NCBI GenBank assembly: GCA_025929535.1
Contig: JAICLZ010000014.1
Location: 1-64,000, forward strand
Length of the DNA stretch: 64,000 nt
DNA from: Gemmatimonadaceae bacterium
Lineage (GTDB): Bacteria; Gemmatimonadota; Gemmatimonadetes; Gemmatimonadales; Gemmatimonadaceae
Direction of reading: 5' to 3'
The translations under genes and the position numbers were made by a program. Below are positions 29,504 to 37,991 of the stretch, one piece after another; the stretch's first letter is position 1, and every line of letters begins with the position of its first letter. The notes under the pieces were generated by a model. That model made no database searches, had not been told where the DNA came from, and was given only the letters and a program-made list of their open reading frames with translations.

Positions 29504-29635
29504 TCAGTGGGTGAAAGAGACAGCGCGCAACATCCCGCTCCTCTCGTATAAGGTAAGGCGCGCTCTCGGGGTGAGCCAGCACGATGAGGGGCGCCACGCT
29601 TGCGCGCGTCATCCGCCCCCGGCACTTTTCGCTGA

Positions 29636-30385
29636 ATGTCCACCGTAACCGAGGAGGAAGAGGCACTCTCCGCGGCCGCTGGCGGACGCGCGAAACGTGC
29701 GTACGTGCGGCGCATCTTCTCCGAGATCGCGCCCCGGTACGACTTCCTCAATCACGTCCTGAGCGCCAACATCGACCGCGGGTGGCGCAGGCGGGCGATC
29801 GCGGCGCTCGAGTGGCGGCGCAATCCGCGCGGCGTCTACGTCGACCTCTGCGCCGGCACGCTCGACATCGGCGCCGCCATCGCGCGGGACCCTGCCTTCG
29901 CGGGGCAGGTCATCGGCGCCGATTTCGCCGAGCCGATGCTGCGCGCGGGCGCCGCGAAGACGCGTGCCCTTCCCGTGCGTCCCATCGTGGCCGACGCGCT
30001 GCGCCTGCCGCTTGCCGACGAGAGCTGCGCCGGGATCATAGTAGCCTTCGGTGCGCGCAACTTTGACGACCTCGACGCCGGACTCCGCGAGATGCTTCGC
30101 GTGACGGCGCCCGGCGGCCGGATCGTGGTGCTCGACTGCTCCACGCCGCGCGCCGCCGCCGTGCGCGTTCCCTATCACTTCTACTTTCACCACGTGCTCC
30201 CCGTGATCGGACGCCTCGTGAGCGGGCACCGCACCGCCTACCAGTATCTGCCGGGCTCGGTCGACAACTTTCCCGATGGCGATTCGCTCGCGCGGCGCAT
30301 GCGAGACGCGGGCATCGCGAACGTGAAGTGGGAGCCGCTCACCTTCGGCATCTCGGCGCTGCATTACGGCGAGCGCGCCGCATGA
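29636..30385 (+). CDS. menG: Demethylmenaquinone methyltransferase (UbiE/MenG)
   Basis: SAM-dependent methyltransferase for the last step of menaquinone synthesis. The 249-residue protein has VRRIFSEIAPRYDFLNHVLS, the family signature at the N-terminus, the SAM-binding VDLCAGTLDIG, FGARNFDDLDAGLREMLRV and a C-terminal region with GHRTAYQYLPGSVDNFPDG. It has the start codon ATG at 29636. It is followed with an ATGA overlap by ubiD, then ubiA and ubiX homologues, so this is a quinone operon. In a menaquinone-only organism the enzyme would act on demethylmenaquinone. Confidence 0.94.
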   Translation: MSTVTEEEEALSAAAGGRAKRAYVRRIFSEIAPRYDFLNHVLSANIDRGWRRRAIAALEWRRNPRGVYVDLCAGTLDIGAAIARDPAFAGQVIGADFAEPMLRAGAAKTRALPVRPIVADALRLPLADESCAGIIVAFGARNFDDLDAGLREMLRVTAPGGRIVVLDCSTPRAAAVRVPYHFYFHHVLPVIGRLVSGHRTAYQYLPGSVDNFPDGDSLARRMRDAGIANVKWEPLTFGISALHYGERAA

Positions 30386-31860
30386 GCATCGATACGATCT
30401 CCGAGCTCATCGCACGGATCGATGCGATCGGAGAGCTCGAGCGCATCGCCCATCCCGTGCGCGCCGAGCTCGAGATCTGCGAGATCGCCGACCGCGTGAT
30501 GAAGAGCGCGAACGGCGGCCCCGCGCTCCTGTTCGAGCACGTGATCCTGCGCGACGGGTCACGCTCGGCCTATCCCGTCGCGATCAATCTCTTCGGCTCC
30601 ATGAAGCGCATGGCGCTCTCGCTCGGCGTCGCCGATCTCGACGACATCGGTGCCCGCATCACGGAGCTCGTGCAGATGAAGGTGCCGGACGGTCTGATGA
30701 GAAAGCTCTCCATGCTCCCGAAGCTGCTCGAGATCGGAAAGTTTCCTCCACGCGTGAAGGGCGGAGCTGCGCCAAGCCAGGCCGTGGTCTGGAAGGGTGC
30801 CGACATCGATCTGTCGAAGCTCCCGATCATCACCTGCTGGCCGGGGGACGGCGGCCCGTACATCACGCTGCCCATGGTGATCTCGAGGGATCCGTCGCGC
30901 GGCATTCGCAACGTGGGGATGTATCGCGTGCAGCAGATGGGGCGCGACACGCTCGCGATGCACTGGCAGCGGCACAAGGTGGGTGCGGCGCACTGGCGCG
31001 AGATGGCGGAGCGTGGCGAGAAGATGCCGGTGTGCATCGCCGTCGGTGCTGACCCCGCGAGCGTCTACTCGGCGTCCGCGCCGCTGCCGCCGACGATAGA
31101 CGAGTTCCTGTTCGCCGGATTCCTGCGCAAGGAGCCGGTGAGGCTCGTGAATGCGCTCACGTGCGATCTCGAGGTGCCCGCGGATGCCGAGTTCGTGATC
31201 GAGGGATACATCGATCCGTCAGAGTCCCTGGTAACGGAGGGTCCGTTCGGCGATCACACGGGCTTCTACTCGCTCGCGGATCTGTATCCGCTCGTGCACG
31301 TCACGGCGATCACGATGCGCGAGCATCCGGTGTACGCGACCACGATCGTCGGCCGCCCGCCCATGGAGGATTTCTACCTCGGGCACGCGACGGAGCGAAT
31401 CTTTCTTCCGCTGCTCAAGCTCACCGTGCCGGAGATCGTCGACTATCACATGCCGGCGGAGGGGATCTTTCACAATCTCGTGTTCGTGTCGATCGACAAG
31501 CAGTATCCGGGGCAGGCGTACAAGGTGATGAACGCCATGTGGGGGCAGGGGCTGATGTCGCTCGCGAAGGTGCTGGTGATCGTGGACAAGTGGGTGAACG
31601 TGCGCGACACGCGCGAGGCGTGGTGGGTGGCGCTCAACAACATCGATCCGGAGCGCGACACGCGGTTCACGATGGGTCCCATGGATGTGCTGGATCATTC
31701 GAGCCGCGCGTTCACGTACGGATCGAAGATGGGCATCGATGCGACGAAGAAGTGGCCGGAAGAGGGCTTCACGCGCGAGTGGCCGGCGGTGATCGAGATG
31801 GACGCGGCAACGAAGGCGCGGGTGGATGCGATGTGGCCGGAGTTGGGACTCTCGAGGTGA
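30382..31860 (+). CDS. ubiD: UbiD-family decarboxylase (menaquinone synthesis)
   Basis: A 492-residue prenyl-FMN-dependent decarboxylase of the UbiD family. Conserved stretches include DLSKLPIITCWPGDGGPY, VTEGPFGDHTGFYSLADLYP, GRPPMEDFYLGHATERIFLP and KQYPGQAYKVMNAMWGQGLM. The ATG overlaps the menG stop (ATGA). In the futalosine menaquinone pathway, UbiD-like MqnL removes the carboxyl group after prenylation by UbiA-like MqnP. The neighbouring UbiA and UbiX homologues fit that assignment, which is inference from context. It needs the UbiX product prenyl-FMN. Confidence 0.92.
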   Translation: MSIDTISELIARIDAIGELERIAHPVRAELEICEIADRVMKSANGGPALLFEHVILRDGSRSAYPVAINLFGSMKRMALSLGVADLDDIGARITELVQMKVPDGLMRKLSMLPKLLEIGKFPPRVKGGAAPSQAVVWKGADIDLSKLPIITCWPGDGGPYITLPMVISRDPSRGIRNVGMYRVQQMGRDTLAMHWQRHKVGAAHWREMAERGEKMPVCIAVGADPASVYSASAPLPPTIDEFLFAGFLRKEPVRLVNALTCDLEVPADAEFVIEGYIDPSESLVTEGPFGDHTGFYSLADLYPLVHVTAITMREHPVYATTIVGRPPMEDFYLGHATERIFLPLLKLTVPEIVDYHMPAEGIFHNLVFVSIDKQYPGQAYKVMNAMWGQGLMSLAKVLVIVDKWVNVRDTREAWWVALNNIDPERDTRFTMGPMDVLDHSSRAFTYGSKMGIDATKKWPEEGFTREWPAVIEMDAATKARVDAMWPELGLSR

Positions 31861-31867
31861 GGGTGAC

Positions 31868-32785
31868 ATGAGCGAGCCGGTAGCGGTGCGGGGTCGGGAA
31901 GGGCAGACGTTCGGTGGCACGTCGAGGCTCGTGCGCTACGCGAACTTCGTCAAGCTGCCCCACACCTTGTTCGCGTTACCCTTTGCGCTGGTTGGGGTTA
32001 CGATCGCCAGTCATGTCAAGGAGGTAAGGCTCCTCGATGTGGTGTGGGTCGCGATCGCCTTCACCGCCGCCCGCTTTGCAGCGATGGGCTTCAACCGCAT
32101 CGCCGACCGCGACATCGACGCGCTCAATCCGCGCACGGCCGCGCGCGAGCTGCCGAGCGGCGCGATGAGCGTGCGCGAGGCATCGCTCGCCGTGCTCTGC
32201 GCATCCGCGATCTTCGTTGCCGCCGCATGGATGCTCAACCCGCTCTGCTTCGCGCTCTCCCCGATCGCGCTCGGCTGGGTGCTCTCCTACAGCTACACGA
32301 AGCGCTTCACGCGCTTCGCGCATCTCGCGCTCGGTGTCGGGATGTCGATCGCGCCCGTGGGCGGCTATCTCGCGGTCACCGGCGCGTGGAGCCGGCCCTG
32401 GTGGGTGCTCGTGGCACTCGCCGCGGCAGTGATGAGCTGGGGAGGCGGCTTCGACATTTTCTACGCGCTGCAGGACATCGAGTTCGACCGCGCGCAGGGA
32501 CTGCACTCGCTCCCTGCGCGCCATGGAACCGCGCCGGCGATCGCGATCGCGCGCGTGCTGCACGTGGCCACGATCGCGATGCTCACGCTCGCCGGCATCG
32601 GGATTGGCGCCGGCGCGCTCTACTGGGCGGGCGTGTGCGTGGTCGCGATGCTCCTCATTTACGAGCACTCGCTCGTGCGGGCGGCGGATCTCTCGCGCCT
32701 CGACGCCGCGTTCTTCACGATGAACGGCGTGTTGAGCGTCACCTTCTTCGCCTTCGTGCTCGCGGAGCGGGTGCTCGCGCGATGA
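31868..32785 (+). CDS. UbiA-family prenyltransferase (MqnP-like)
   Basis: A 305-residue integral membrane prenyltransferase with about eight helices. The two Asp-rich substrate motifs are GFNRIADRDIDALNPRTA (first, NRxxDxxxD) and DIFYALQDIEFDRAQGLHSLP (second). The ATG at 31868 is preceded by GAGGG overlapping the ubiD stop region. In the futalosine route MqnP attaches the isoprenoid tail to dihydroxynaphthoate; its place between ubiD and ubiX homologues supports this. Length and motif pattern are typical of the group annotated as 4-hydroxybenzoate octaprenyltransferase-like. Confidence 0.92.
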   Translation: MSEPVAVRGREGQTFGGTSRLVRYANFVKLPHTLFALPFALVGVTIASHVKEVRLLDVVWVAIAFTAARFAAMGFNRIADRDIDALNPRTAARELPSGAMSVREASLAVLCASAIFVAAAWMLNPLCFALSPIALGWVLSYSYTKRFTRFAHLALGVGMSIAPVGGYLAVTGAWSRPWWVLVALAAAVMSWGGGFDIFYALQDIEFDRAQGLHSLPARHGTAPAIAIARVLHVATIAMLTLAGIGIGAGALYWAGVCVVAMLLIYEHSLVRAADLSRLDAAFFTMNGVLSVTFFAFVLAERVLAR

Positions 32786-33408
32786 GTGCTCGCGCGACGG
32801 CCGCGCGCGCCCCGGTGGTGGTCGCGATCACGGGAGCATCGGGTGCGCCGTATGCCGTGCGGCTGCTCGAGTCGCTCGTGCGCGCCGAGGAGCGCGTGTG
32901 GCTGATGATCTCGTCGCATGGCTGGCGCCTGCTGCAGATGGAATCCGGCATCGGCTCGCTCGCGGAGCTGCGCGAGCGCACGCACGCCCAGGGATGGGAC
33001 GACTACGTCACGCTGTACGATGCGGACGATCGCGGCGCGGCACCGGCGTCGGGCTCGGCGCGCACGGCGGGCATGGTGATCTGCCCCTGCTCGATGGGCA
33101 CGCTCGCGGCGCTCGCGGCGGGGACATCGCGCTCGCTCGTCGAGCGCGCGGGCGACGTGACCCTCAAGGAGCGCCGGCCGCTCATTCTCGTCGCGCGAGA
33201 GACGCCACTCTCGGTGATTCATCTCGAGAACATGCTGCGACTCACGCGTGCCGGCGCCGTGGTGCTGCCGGCGGCGCCGGGCTTCTACAATCATCCGCGC
33301 GGCATTCTCGATCTCGTCGATTTCGTGGTCGCGCGCGTGCTGGACCACCTCGGCGTCGAGCACTCAGTGGGAAAACGCTGGGGTACGGAGCCCGATGGCG
33401 AAGGCTGA
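32782..33408 (+). CDS. ubiX: Flavin prenyltransferase UbiX
   Basis: Makes prenylated FMN, the cofactor of UbiD. The 208-residue flavoprotein has VVVAITGASGAPYAVRLLES (FMN-binding), an ICPCSMGTLAALAAGTSRSL loop with the key Ser, and RRPLILVARETPLSVIHLEN with the conserved Arg/Glu. FYNHPRGILDLVDFVVARVL follows at the C-terminus. The ATG overlaps the ubiA stop (ATGA). The length is slightly greater than in minimal UbiX. Together with ubiD the cofactor and its enzyme are made from one operon. Confidence 0.94.
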   Translation: MSARATAARAPVVVAITGASGAPYAVRLLESLVRAEERVWLMISSHGWRLLQMESGIGSLAELRERTHAQGWDDYVTLYDADDRGAAPASGSARTAGMVICPCSMGTLAALAAGTSRSLVERAGDVTLKERRPLILVARETPLSVIHLENMLRLTRAGAVVLPAAPGFYNHPRGILDLVDFVVARVLDHLGVEHSVGKRWGTEPDGEG

Positions 33409-33883
33409 CGATGTTCACGTCATCGGACTGATCTCGGACACGCACGGGCAGCTGCGTGCCGGAGTGCACGAGGCCTTCGCCGGTGTCGAGCTGATTCTTC
33501 ACGCGGGAGACGTCGGCGGCGACGACATCCTCAATGAGCTTTCTCTAATCGCGCCGGTGGAGGCGGTGTACGGAAACACCGATGCTCCCGACAATCCGCG
33601 CCTCGAGTCCCGCATCGTGCGCGAGATCGGCGGCGTCACGATTCACGTGCAGCACGGCCACGAGTCGGGACGACTCACGGCCGATGCATTGCTGGAACGA
33701 TTTGCAGCAGATGTTCTCGTCTACGGCCACACCCACAAACAATCGGTTACGCGGCGGGAGGGTCGACTCGTCATCAACCCGGGCGCGGCGGGTCCGCGTC
33801 GGTTCCACCTGATGCCGAGTGTTGCGCGGTTGACGATTCGTGACGGACAGGCCGAGGTGGAGATCGTGTCACTGCCCGTGTAG
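33395..33883 (+). CDS. YfcE/MJ0936-family metallophosphodiesterase
   Basis: A 162-residue calcineurin-like phosphoesterase with two metal ions. Motifs are GLISDTHGQL, LHAGDVGG, YGNTD, HGHESG (the catalytic His is usually in HG) and YGHTHKQ, in the standard order. The family hydrolyses phosphodiesters in vitro but its cellular substrates are not known. The ATG at 33395 has GGAG five bases upstream and overlaps the end of ubiX by 14 bases, so it is the fifth gene of the menG operon. A role in quinone synthesis is not implied. Confidence 0.92.
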   Translation: MAKADDVHVIGLISDTHGQLRAGVHEAFAGVELILHAGDVGGDDILNELSLIAPVEAVYGNTDAPDNPRLESRIVREIGGVTIHVQHGHESGRLTADALLERFAADVLVYGHTHKQSVTRREGRLVINPGAAGPRRFHLMPSVARLTIRDGQAEVEIVSLPV

Positions 33884-33913
33884 GAGGGCAGATCTCGAAT
33901 CCAAGAGGACGTC

Positions 33914-34699
33914 ATGCGGCGAGCTCTCGCGCTCTTCGCGCTGTTGATCTGCGCTTTCTCCGCTCGAGCCGATTCGCAGCAGGCGCTCGCGCAGAAGGTG
34001 ATACTCCCGGGGGGCGTGACGGTGGCACGCGCGTGCGACCAGCTCGTCTCGGAAGGAGTGCAGCTCTCGTCGATCGATGATCGTGCGCTGCCTCCGCAGG
34101 GTGCCGACTATCTCGCTGCACTGTCGCAGACCATCGCGCGCCGCGTGGGACTGCGCGCCGGCGATCCGCCACGCACCGCGATGTACGGCGCCATGCTGAT
34201 GCGCGACGGCACGTTTGCGCACCAGATTCCCATCATGCGCTCCGACCGGCGCGAGCTCGACATGCGCGTCGACGAGGCGCTCGCGATCTCGACCAGCGAT
34301 CCCGACCGCGTGGCGGCGCCGCCCGGCATGCCGGACACGCTGCGCGTACTGGTGACGATCGGCATTCACGAGGATGGCTCGCCGTTCGTGGCAACGCACG
34401 TGCGGTGCCCGGCGGTCGCATTCCCCGACAATCCGAAACGGGCGGATCCGGCGTGGGCTGCGGGCCACCCGCGCACGGTCATCATTCGCGGTGTCGTGAT
34501 GCCGGGCGGCCGCGTGGATACGGCAACCGCGCAGCTGGATGATCCGAGCGACGATCGTTACGTGACGGCAGCGATGAGCTCCATCGCGCAAATGCGCTTC
34601 GTTCCGGCGGAGTTCGACGGCGTGAAGATTCCCGCGCCCATCGAGATCGTGTTGCCCTTCGGTCCCGCCGAGAGTGAGGAGACCGCCGATAATCCGTGA
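33914..34699 (+). CDS. Secreted protein with TonB C-terminal-like domain
   Basis: A 261-residue exported protein with signal peptide MRRALALFALLICAFSARA. The C-terminal 80 residues (TVIIRGVVMPGGRVDTATAQ and MSSIAQMRFVPAEFDG) match the TonB C-terminal fold: a beta strand, a variable turn, a helix with the final strand, and FVPA. No transmembrane anchor or Pro-rich TonB linker is present, so it is not a classical TonB. AGAGGA upstream of the ATG supports the start. Function unknown. Confidence 0.7.
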   Translation: MRRALALFALLICAFSARADSQQALAQKVILPGGVTVARACDQLVSEGVQLSSIDDRALPPQGADYLAALSQTIARRVGLRAGDPPRTAMYGAMLMRDGTFAHQIPIMRSDRRELDMRVDEALAISTSDPDRVAAPPGMPDTLRVLVTIGIHEDGSPFVATHVRCPAVAFPDNPKRADPAWAAGHPRTVIIRGVVMPGGRVDTATAQLDDPSDDRYVTAAMSSIAQMRFVPAEFDGVKIPAPIEIVLPFGPAESEETADNP

Positions 34700-34712
34700 T
34701 GGCGGAGTCGGC

Positions 34713-35900
34713 TCACGCGCCGATGGCGGCGCGCTGGTCGGACAGCACGGGAGAGATCTTCTTTGCGCGCGCGCGCGGGGTGGCGCTCGTCACCGGCCTC
34801 AGGCCGACATCGGCAGCACGCATCGTGCGCGCGAGCTCTCCGGGAAAGCGCCGGAACCACGACGAGAGCAGCAGCAGCTCATCGATCTCGTGCGTGGGAA
34901 TCTGCGTGGTCTCGCGCTCCGCCGTGCCGTACACCGCCTCCGTCAGATGCGCGAGACGTCTGCGGTCGCGCTCACTCTGCGGCGGAATGTCCTCCGCGCG
35001 CACGCGCCCGCGCCGAATGAGATAGACGCGGTCCTCGCCGTCGAAGCCGGGAACGGTGTACACGAACGACAAGGTCTCGACGGCGAAGCGGAAGCGCAGG
35101 AACTGCTGCTTGAGCGCCTCGAGCCGCTGCAGCTTGTCACGCATCGACGCGGCGCGCTCGAACTCGAGCTTGTCGCTCGCGACTTCCATCTCGTGGCGCA
35201 GCGTCGCGATCGGCCCATCGTCGTGCCCATCGAGAAACGCGCGCGCGAGCGCAACGCGCTGGCGATATTCCTTCTCCGTGCACCCGCCAACGCACGGGCC
35301 GAGGCACTTCTTCACCTCGTAGCGGATGCACCCGGGCGTGCGCGCGATCTGAAAGAGCTCGCGCTGATCGGCGAAGTGCATGCGCGTGTCGAGCGAGCAG
35401 TCGCGCATGGAGAGCACATCGTGCAGCTCGCGCACGGCTTCGTTGACTGCCTGCGCGCCCTGAAAGGGGCCGTAGTGCGGCGCGCTGTCGTCGCTCGCGC
35501 CGCGCACGACCATGAGCTTGGGCGCGGGGCTCTTCACGATCTTGATGAACACGAAGTTCCGGTCATCGCGCTTCATCGCCACGTTGAAGCGCGGGCGCAG
35601 CCGCTTGATCTGCTGCAGCTCGAGCAGGAGCGCCGCGAACTCGCTGGGCGTGTACTCCCAGTCGATGCGCGCCGCGTCCCGCAGAATTCGCGCGCCCTTG
35701 TCCTCGGGAAAGGAACAGCGGAAATAGCTCAGCAGCCGGGTGCGAATTTTCTTCGACTTGCCGACGTACACGACTTCCCCGTCGGCCGAGTGCATGCGGT
35801 AGATGCCCGGACGATCCTTGCACTCGGCGCGCACGGCCGCGCGCATGATCGCGAGCTGGTCGTCGGAGGTTGTGGGGCGGCGCAGCGACTTCCTGCTCAC
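34713..35900 (-). CDS. UvrC N-terminal-like GIY-YIG endonuclease (Cho type)
   Basis: A 395-residue protein with the GIY-YIG nuclease domain (PGIYRM and VYVGKSKKIRTRL, near residues 30-55) and UvrC-type following region. That region includes a cysteine cluster (CIRYEVKKCLGPCVGGC) and a UVR helix (EFERAASMRDKLQRLEAL). The C-terminal RNase-H-like nuclease and helix-hairpin-helix of UvrC are absent. It is longer than E. coli Cho but has the same layout, so it may make the 3' incision in nucleotide-excision repair. The GTG start overlaps the fpg stop (GTGA). Confidence 0.85.
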   Translation of the reverse strand: MSRKSLRRPTTSDDQLAIMRAAVRAECKDRPGIYRMHSADGEVVYVGKSKKIRTRLLSYFRCSFPEDKGARILRDAARIDWEYTPSEFAALLLELQQIKRLRPRFNVAMKRDDRNFVFIKIVKSPAPKLMVVRGASDDSAPHYGPFQGAQAVNEAVRELHDVLSMRDCSLDTRMHFADQRELFQIARTPGCIRYEVKKCLGPCVGGCTEKEYRQRVALARAFLDGHDDGPIATLRHEMEVASDKLEFERAASMRDKLQRLEALKQQFLRFRFAVETLSFVYTVPGFDGEDRVYLIRRGRVRAEDIPPQSERDRRRLAHLTEAVYGTAERETTQIPTHEIDELLLLSSWFRRFPGELARTMRAADVGLRPVTSATPRARAKKISPVLSDQRAAIGA

Positions 35901-36724
35901 CGCTGGCACCAGGCGCAAAAGACCGTGGTGCGGCCATCGATCGCGCTGGTATCGACGAGCGTGGCTCCGCAGCGTGGGCACGAGAGCCCCCCGCGTCCGT
36001 ATGCAGCGAGCAGCCCGGAGAATCCGCCCCGCGCGCCGGACGCATCGCGGTAATCGCGAAAGCTGGTGCCCCGGGCTTCGATGGCCTCGCGCAGCACGCT
36101 CGTGAGTCCCGCGTGGAGCGATGCCGCCTCCGCGTCGCTGATGTTGTGCGCCGCGCGCGAGGGGTCGATCCCCGCGCGCCAGAGTGCCTCGTTCGCGTAG
36201 ATGTTGCCCACCCCCGCTACCCGCCGCTGATCCATCAACAACTTCTTCACCGCCTGTCTGGAATCCCGAAGAATTCCCGATAGATGCTGCGGTGTAAACG
36301 CCGGGTCAAGCGGCTCAGGCCCCAATGCGGCATCGAATTTCGCGAATCGCGCTGGCGACATGAGGGCCACGGTGCCGAGGCGGCGGATGTCGCGATAGGC
36401 AAGCGCGCGCCCATCACGCAACGAGAAGGAGACGGTGACGTAGCTCAGCGCCTCGGCGGGCAGCGTCCCGTCGTCCACCAGGAGCGCGCCGGTGAAGCGC
36501 GGCTGGACGACGATGCGATCATTGGTGTCGAGCGGGATGACGACCGCCTTGGCGCGGCGGTAGCTCCGCTCGATACGCGTTCCAGCGACGCGTCGCGACA
36601 GTGCTGCCGCCGTGATGTCGCGAAGTACGTCGGCCCGATGCACCTTCACGCTCGCAATGGTCGCTCCGGACACGGCGCGATCGAGGTCGCGCGCGATGGT
36701 CTCAGTTTCCGGAAGCTCCGGCAC
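35897..36724 (-). CDS. fpg: Formamidopyrimidine-DNA glycosylase (Fpg/MutM)
   Basis: Bifunctional glycosylase/AP lyase that removes oxidised purines such as 8-oxoguanine. The 275-residue protein starts VPELPETETIARDL, so the catalytic Pro2 and Glu3 follow the initiator. GNIYANEALWRAGI and the C-terminal zinc finger CPRCGATLVDTSAIDG...CAWCQR are present. The GTG at 36724 has AGGAG five bases upstream. The gene overlaps purD by 23 bases and the Cho-type nuclease by four, giving two repair enzymes in a row after a purine gene. Confidence 0.96.
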   Translation of the reverse strand: MPELPETETIARDLDRAVSGATIASVKVHRADVLRDITAAALSRRVAGTRIERSYRRAKAVVIPLDTNDRIVVQPRFTGALLVDDGTLPAEALSYVTVSFSLRDGRALAYRDIRRLGTVALMSPARFAKFDAALGPEPLDPAFTPQHLSGILRDSRQAVKKLLMDQRRVAGVGNIYANEALWRAGIDPSRAAHNISDAEAASLHAGLTSVLREAIEARGTSFRDYRDASGARGGFSGLLAAYGRGGLSCPRCGATLVDTSAIDGRTTVFCAWCQR

Positions 36725-37991
36725 CGCGCTCCTGCTCCCGCCAGCCGATGTCGCGGCGGAGCTGCTTGCCCTCGAGCTCGATGGCGCCGGCCACGCGCGC
36801 GCTCTCGGCACGCGCAGCCTCCAGCGTTGGCGCAACGGCAGTCACCGCGAACACTCGACCCCCGGAAGTAACCAGCTGGCCGCTTGCATCGAGGGCTGTT
36901 CCAGCGTGAAAGATGTGGACGTTCGCGTCCACCGGGGGCAGTTTGACGGCGTTGCCCTTGCGCGGCTTGTCTGGATAACCTGCCGCAGCGACTACGGTGG
37001 TTACTGCGTGGCTCGACGTCCATCGCAGATGCTGGCCGGCGAGCCCCCTGCCACTCGCCACCGCGAGCAGCGGACCGAGCAGGCTGCTCTCCAGCAGCGG
37101 CAGAATCGCCTCCGTCTCCGGATCCCCGAAGCGCGCGTTGAACTCCACCACCTTCGGGCCCTGTGGCGTGAGCATGAGCCCCGCGTACAGAAGCCCGCTG
37201 AACGGGGCGCCAGCTGTACGGAGCGCGTCCAGCGTGGGCACGAACACGCGGTCCACGGCGTCCGCTACCAGGTCCGCGCTCGCCAGCGACACCGGTGCGT
37301 AGGCGCCCATCCCGCCCGTGTTCGGACCACGATCGCCCTCCAGGAGCCGCTTGTGGTCCTGGGCCGCGAGCATCGGCAGCACCGTCGTGCCATCCGTGAT
37401 CGCGAAGAGCGACAGCTCGTCGCCTTCCATGAATTCCTCCACCAGTACTTCGCGCCCCGCCGCCCCGAAGCTGTCGTTCGTGAGCATCGAGTCGATGGCA
37501 GCATCGGCCTGCGCAATCGTCTCGCACACGAGCACGCCCTTCCCCGCGGCGAGCCCCGACGCCTTCACCACCACCGGAGCGCCGAGCTCGCGCGCCGAGC
37601 GCTTCGCGGCCGCCGCATCGACGAAGCGCGCGGCACGGGCCGTCGGAACGCCCGCCTCGCGCATCAGCGCCTTCGCGAACGCCTTGGACGACTCGATCCG
37701 CGCGGCGGCGCGCGAGGGGCCGAATACCGGGATGCCGGCAGAGCGAAGCGCGTCCGCGAGGCCGGCGGCGAGCGGCGCCTCCGGCCCGATCACCACGAGA
37801 TCCGGCTGCTCCTTCGTGGCCAACTGCACGATCCCGGCAACATCGTCCGCGCTCACCGGCGCGCAGCGCCCGAGCGCCGCGATGCCGGGATTGCCGGGCG
37901 CGGCGATGATCTCGAGCGATGGCTGATCCTTCTGGAGCTTCCAGGCGAGCGCGTGCTCGCGCCCGCCGCCGCCGACGATCAGAGCCTTCAT
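36702..37991 (-). CDS. purD: Phosphoribosylamine-glycine ligase
   Basis: Second step of purine synthesis: joins glycine to phosphoribosylamine with ATP (GAR synthetase). The 429-residue protein begins MKALIVGGGGREHALAWKL and shows APGNPGI, PVVVKASGLAAGKGV (ATP-grasp), DRGPNTGGMGAYAP and VVEFNARFGDPETE. All are in family order and at normal length. The ATG overlaps the M48 protease stop (ATGA). No other purine genes are near, except guaB far upstream. Confidence 0.97.
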   Translation of the reverse strand: MKALIVGGGGREHALAWKLQKDQPSLEIIAAPGNPGIAALGRCAPVSADDVAGIVQLATKEQPDLVVIGPEAPLAAGLADALRSAGIPVFGPSRAAARIESSKAFAKALMREAGVPTARAARFVDAAAAKRSARELGAPVVVKASGLAAGKGVLVCETIAQADAAIDSMLTNDSFGAAGREVLVEEFMEGDELSLFAITDGTTVLPMLAAQDHKRLLEGDRGPNTGGMGAYAPVSLASADLVADAVDRVFVPTLDALRTAGAPFSGLLYAGLMLTPQGPKVVEFNARFGDPETEAILPLLESSLLGPLLAVASGRGLAGQHLRWTSSHAVTTVVAAAGYPDKPRKGNAVKLPPVDANVHIFHAGTALDASGQLVTSGGRVFAVTAVAPTLEAARAESARVAGAIELEGKQLRRDIGWREQERGAGASGN

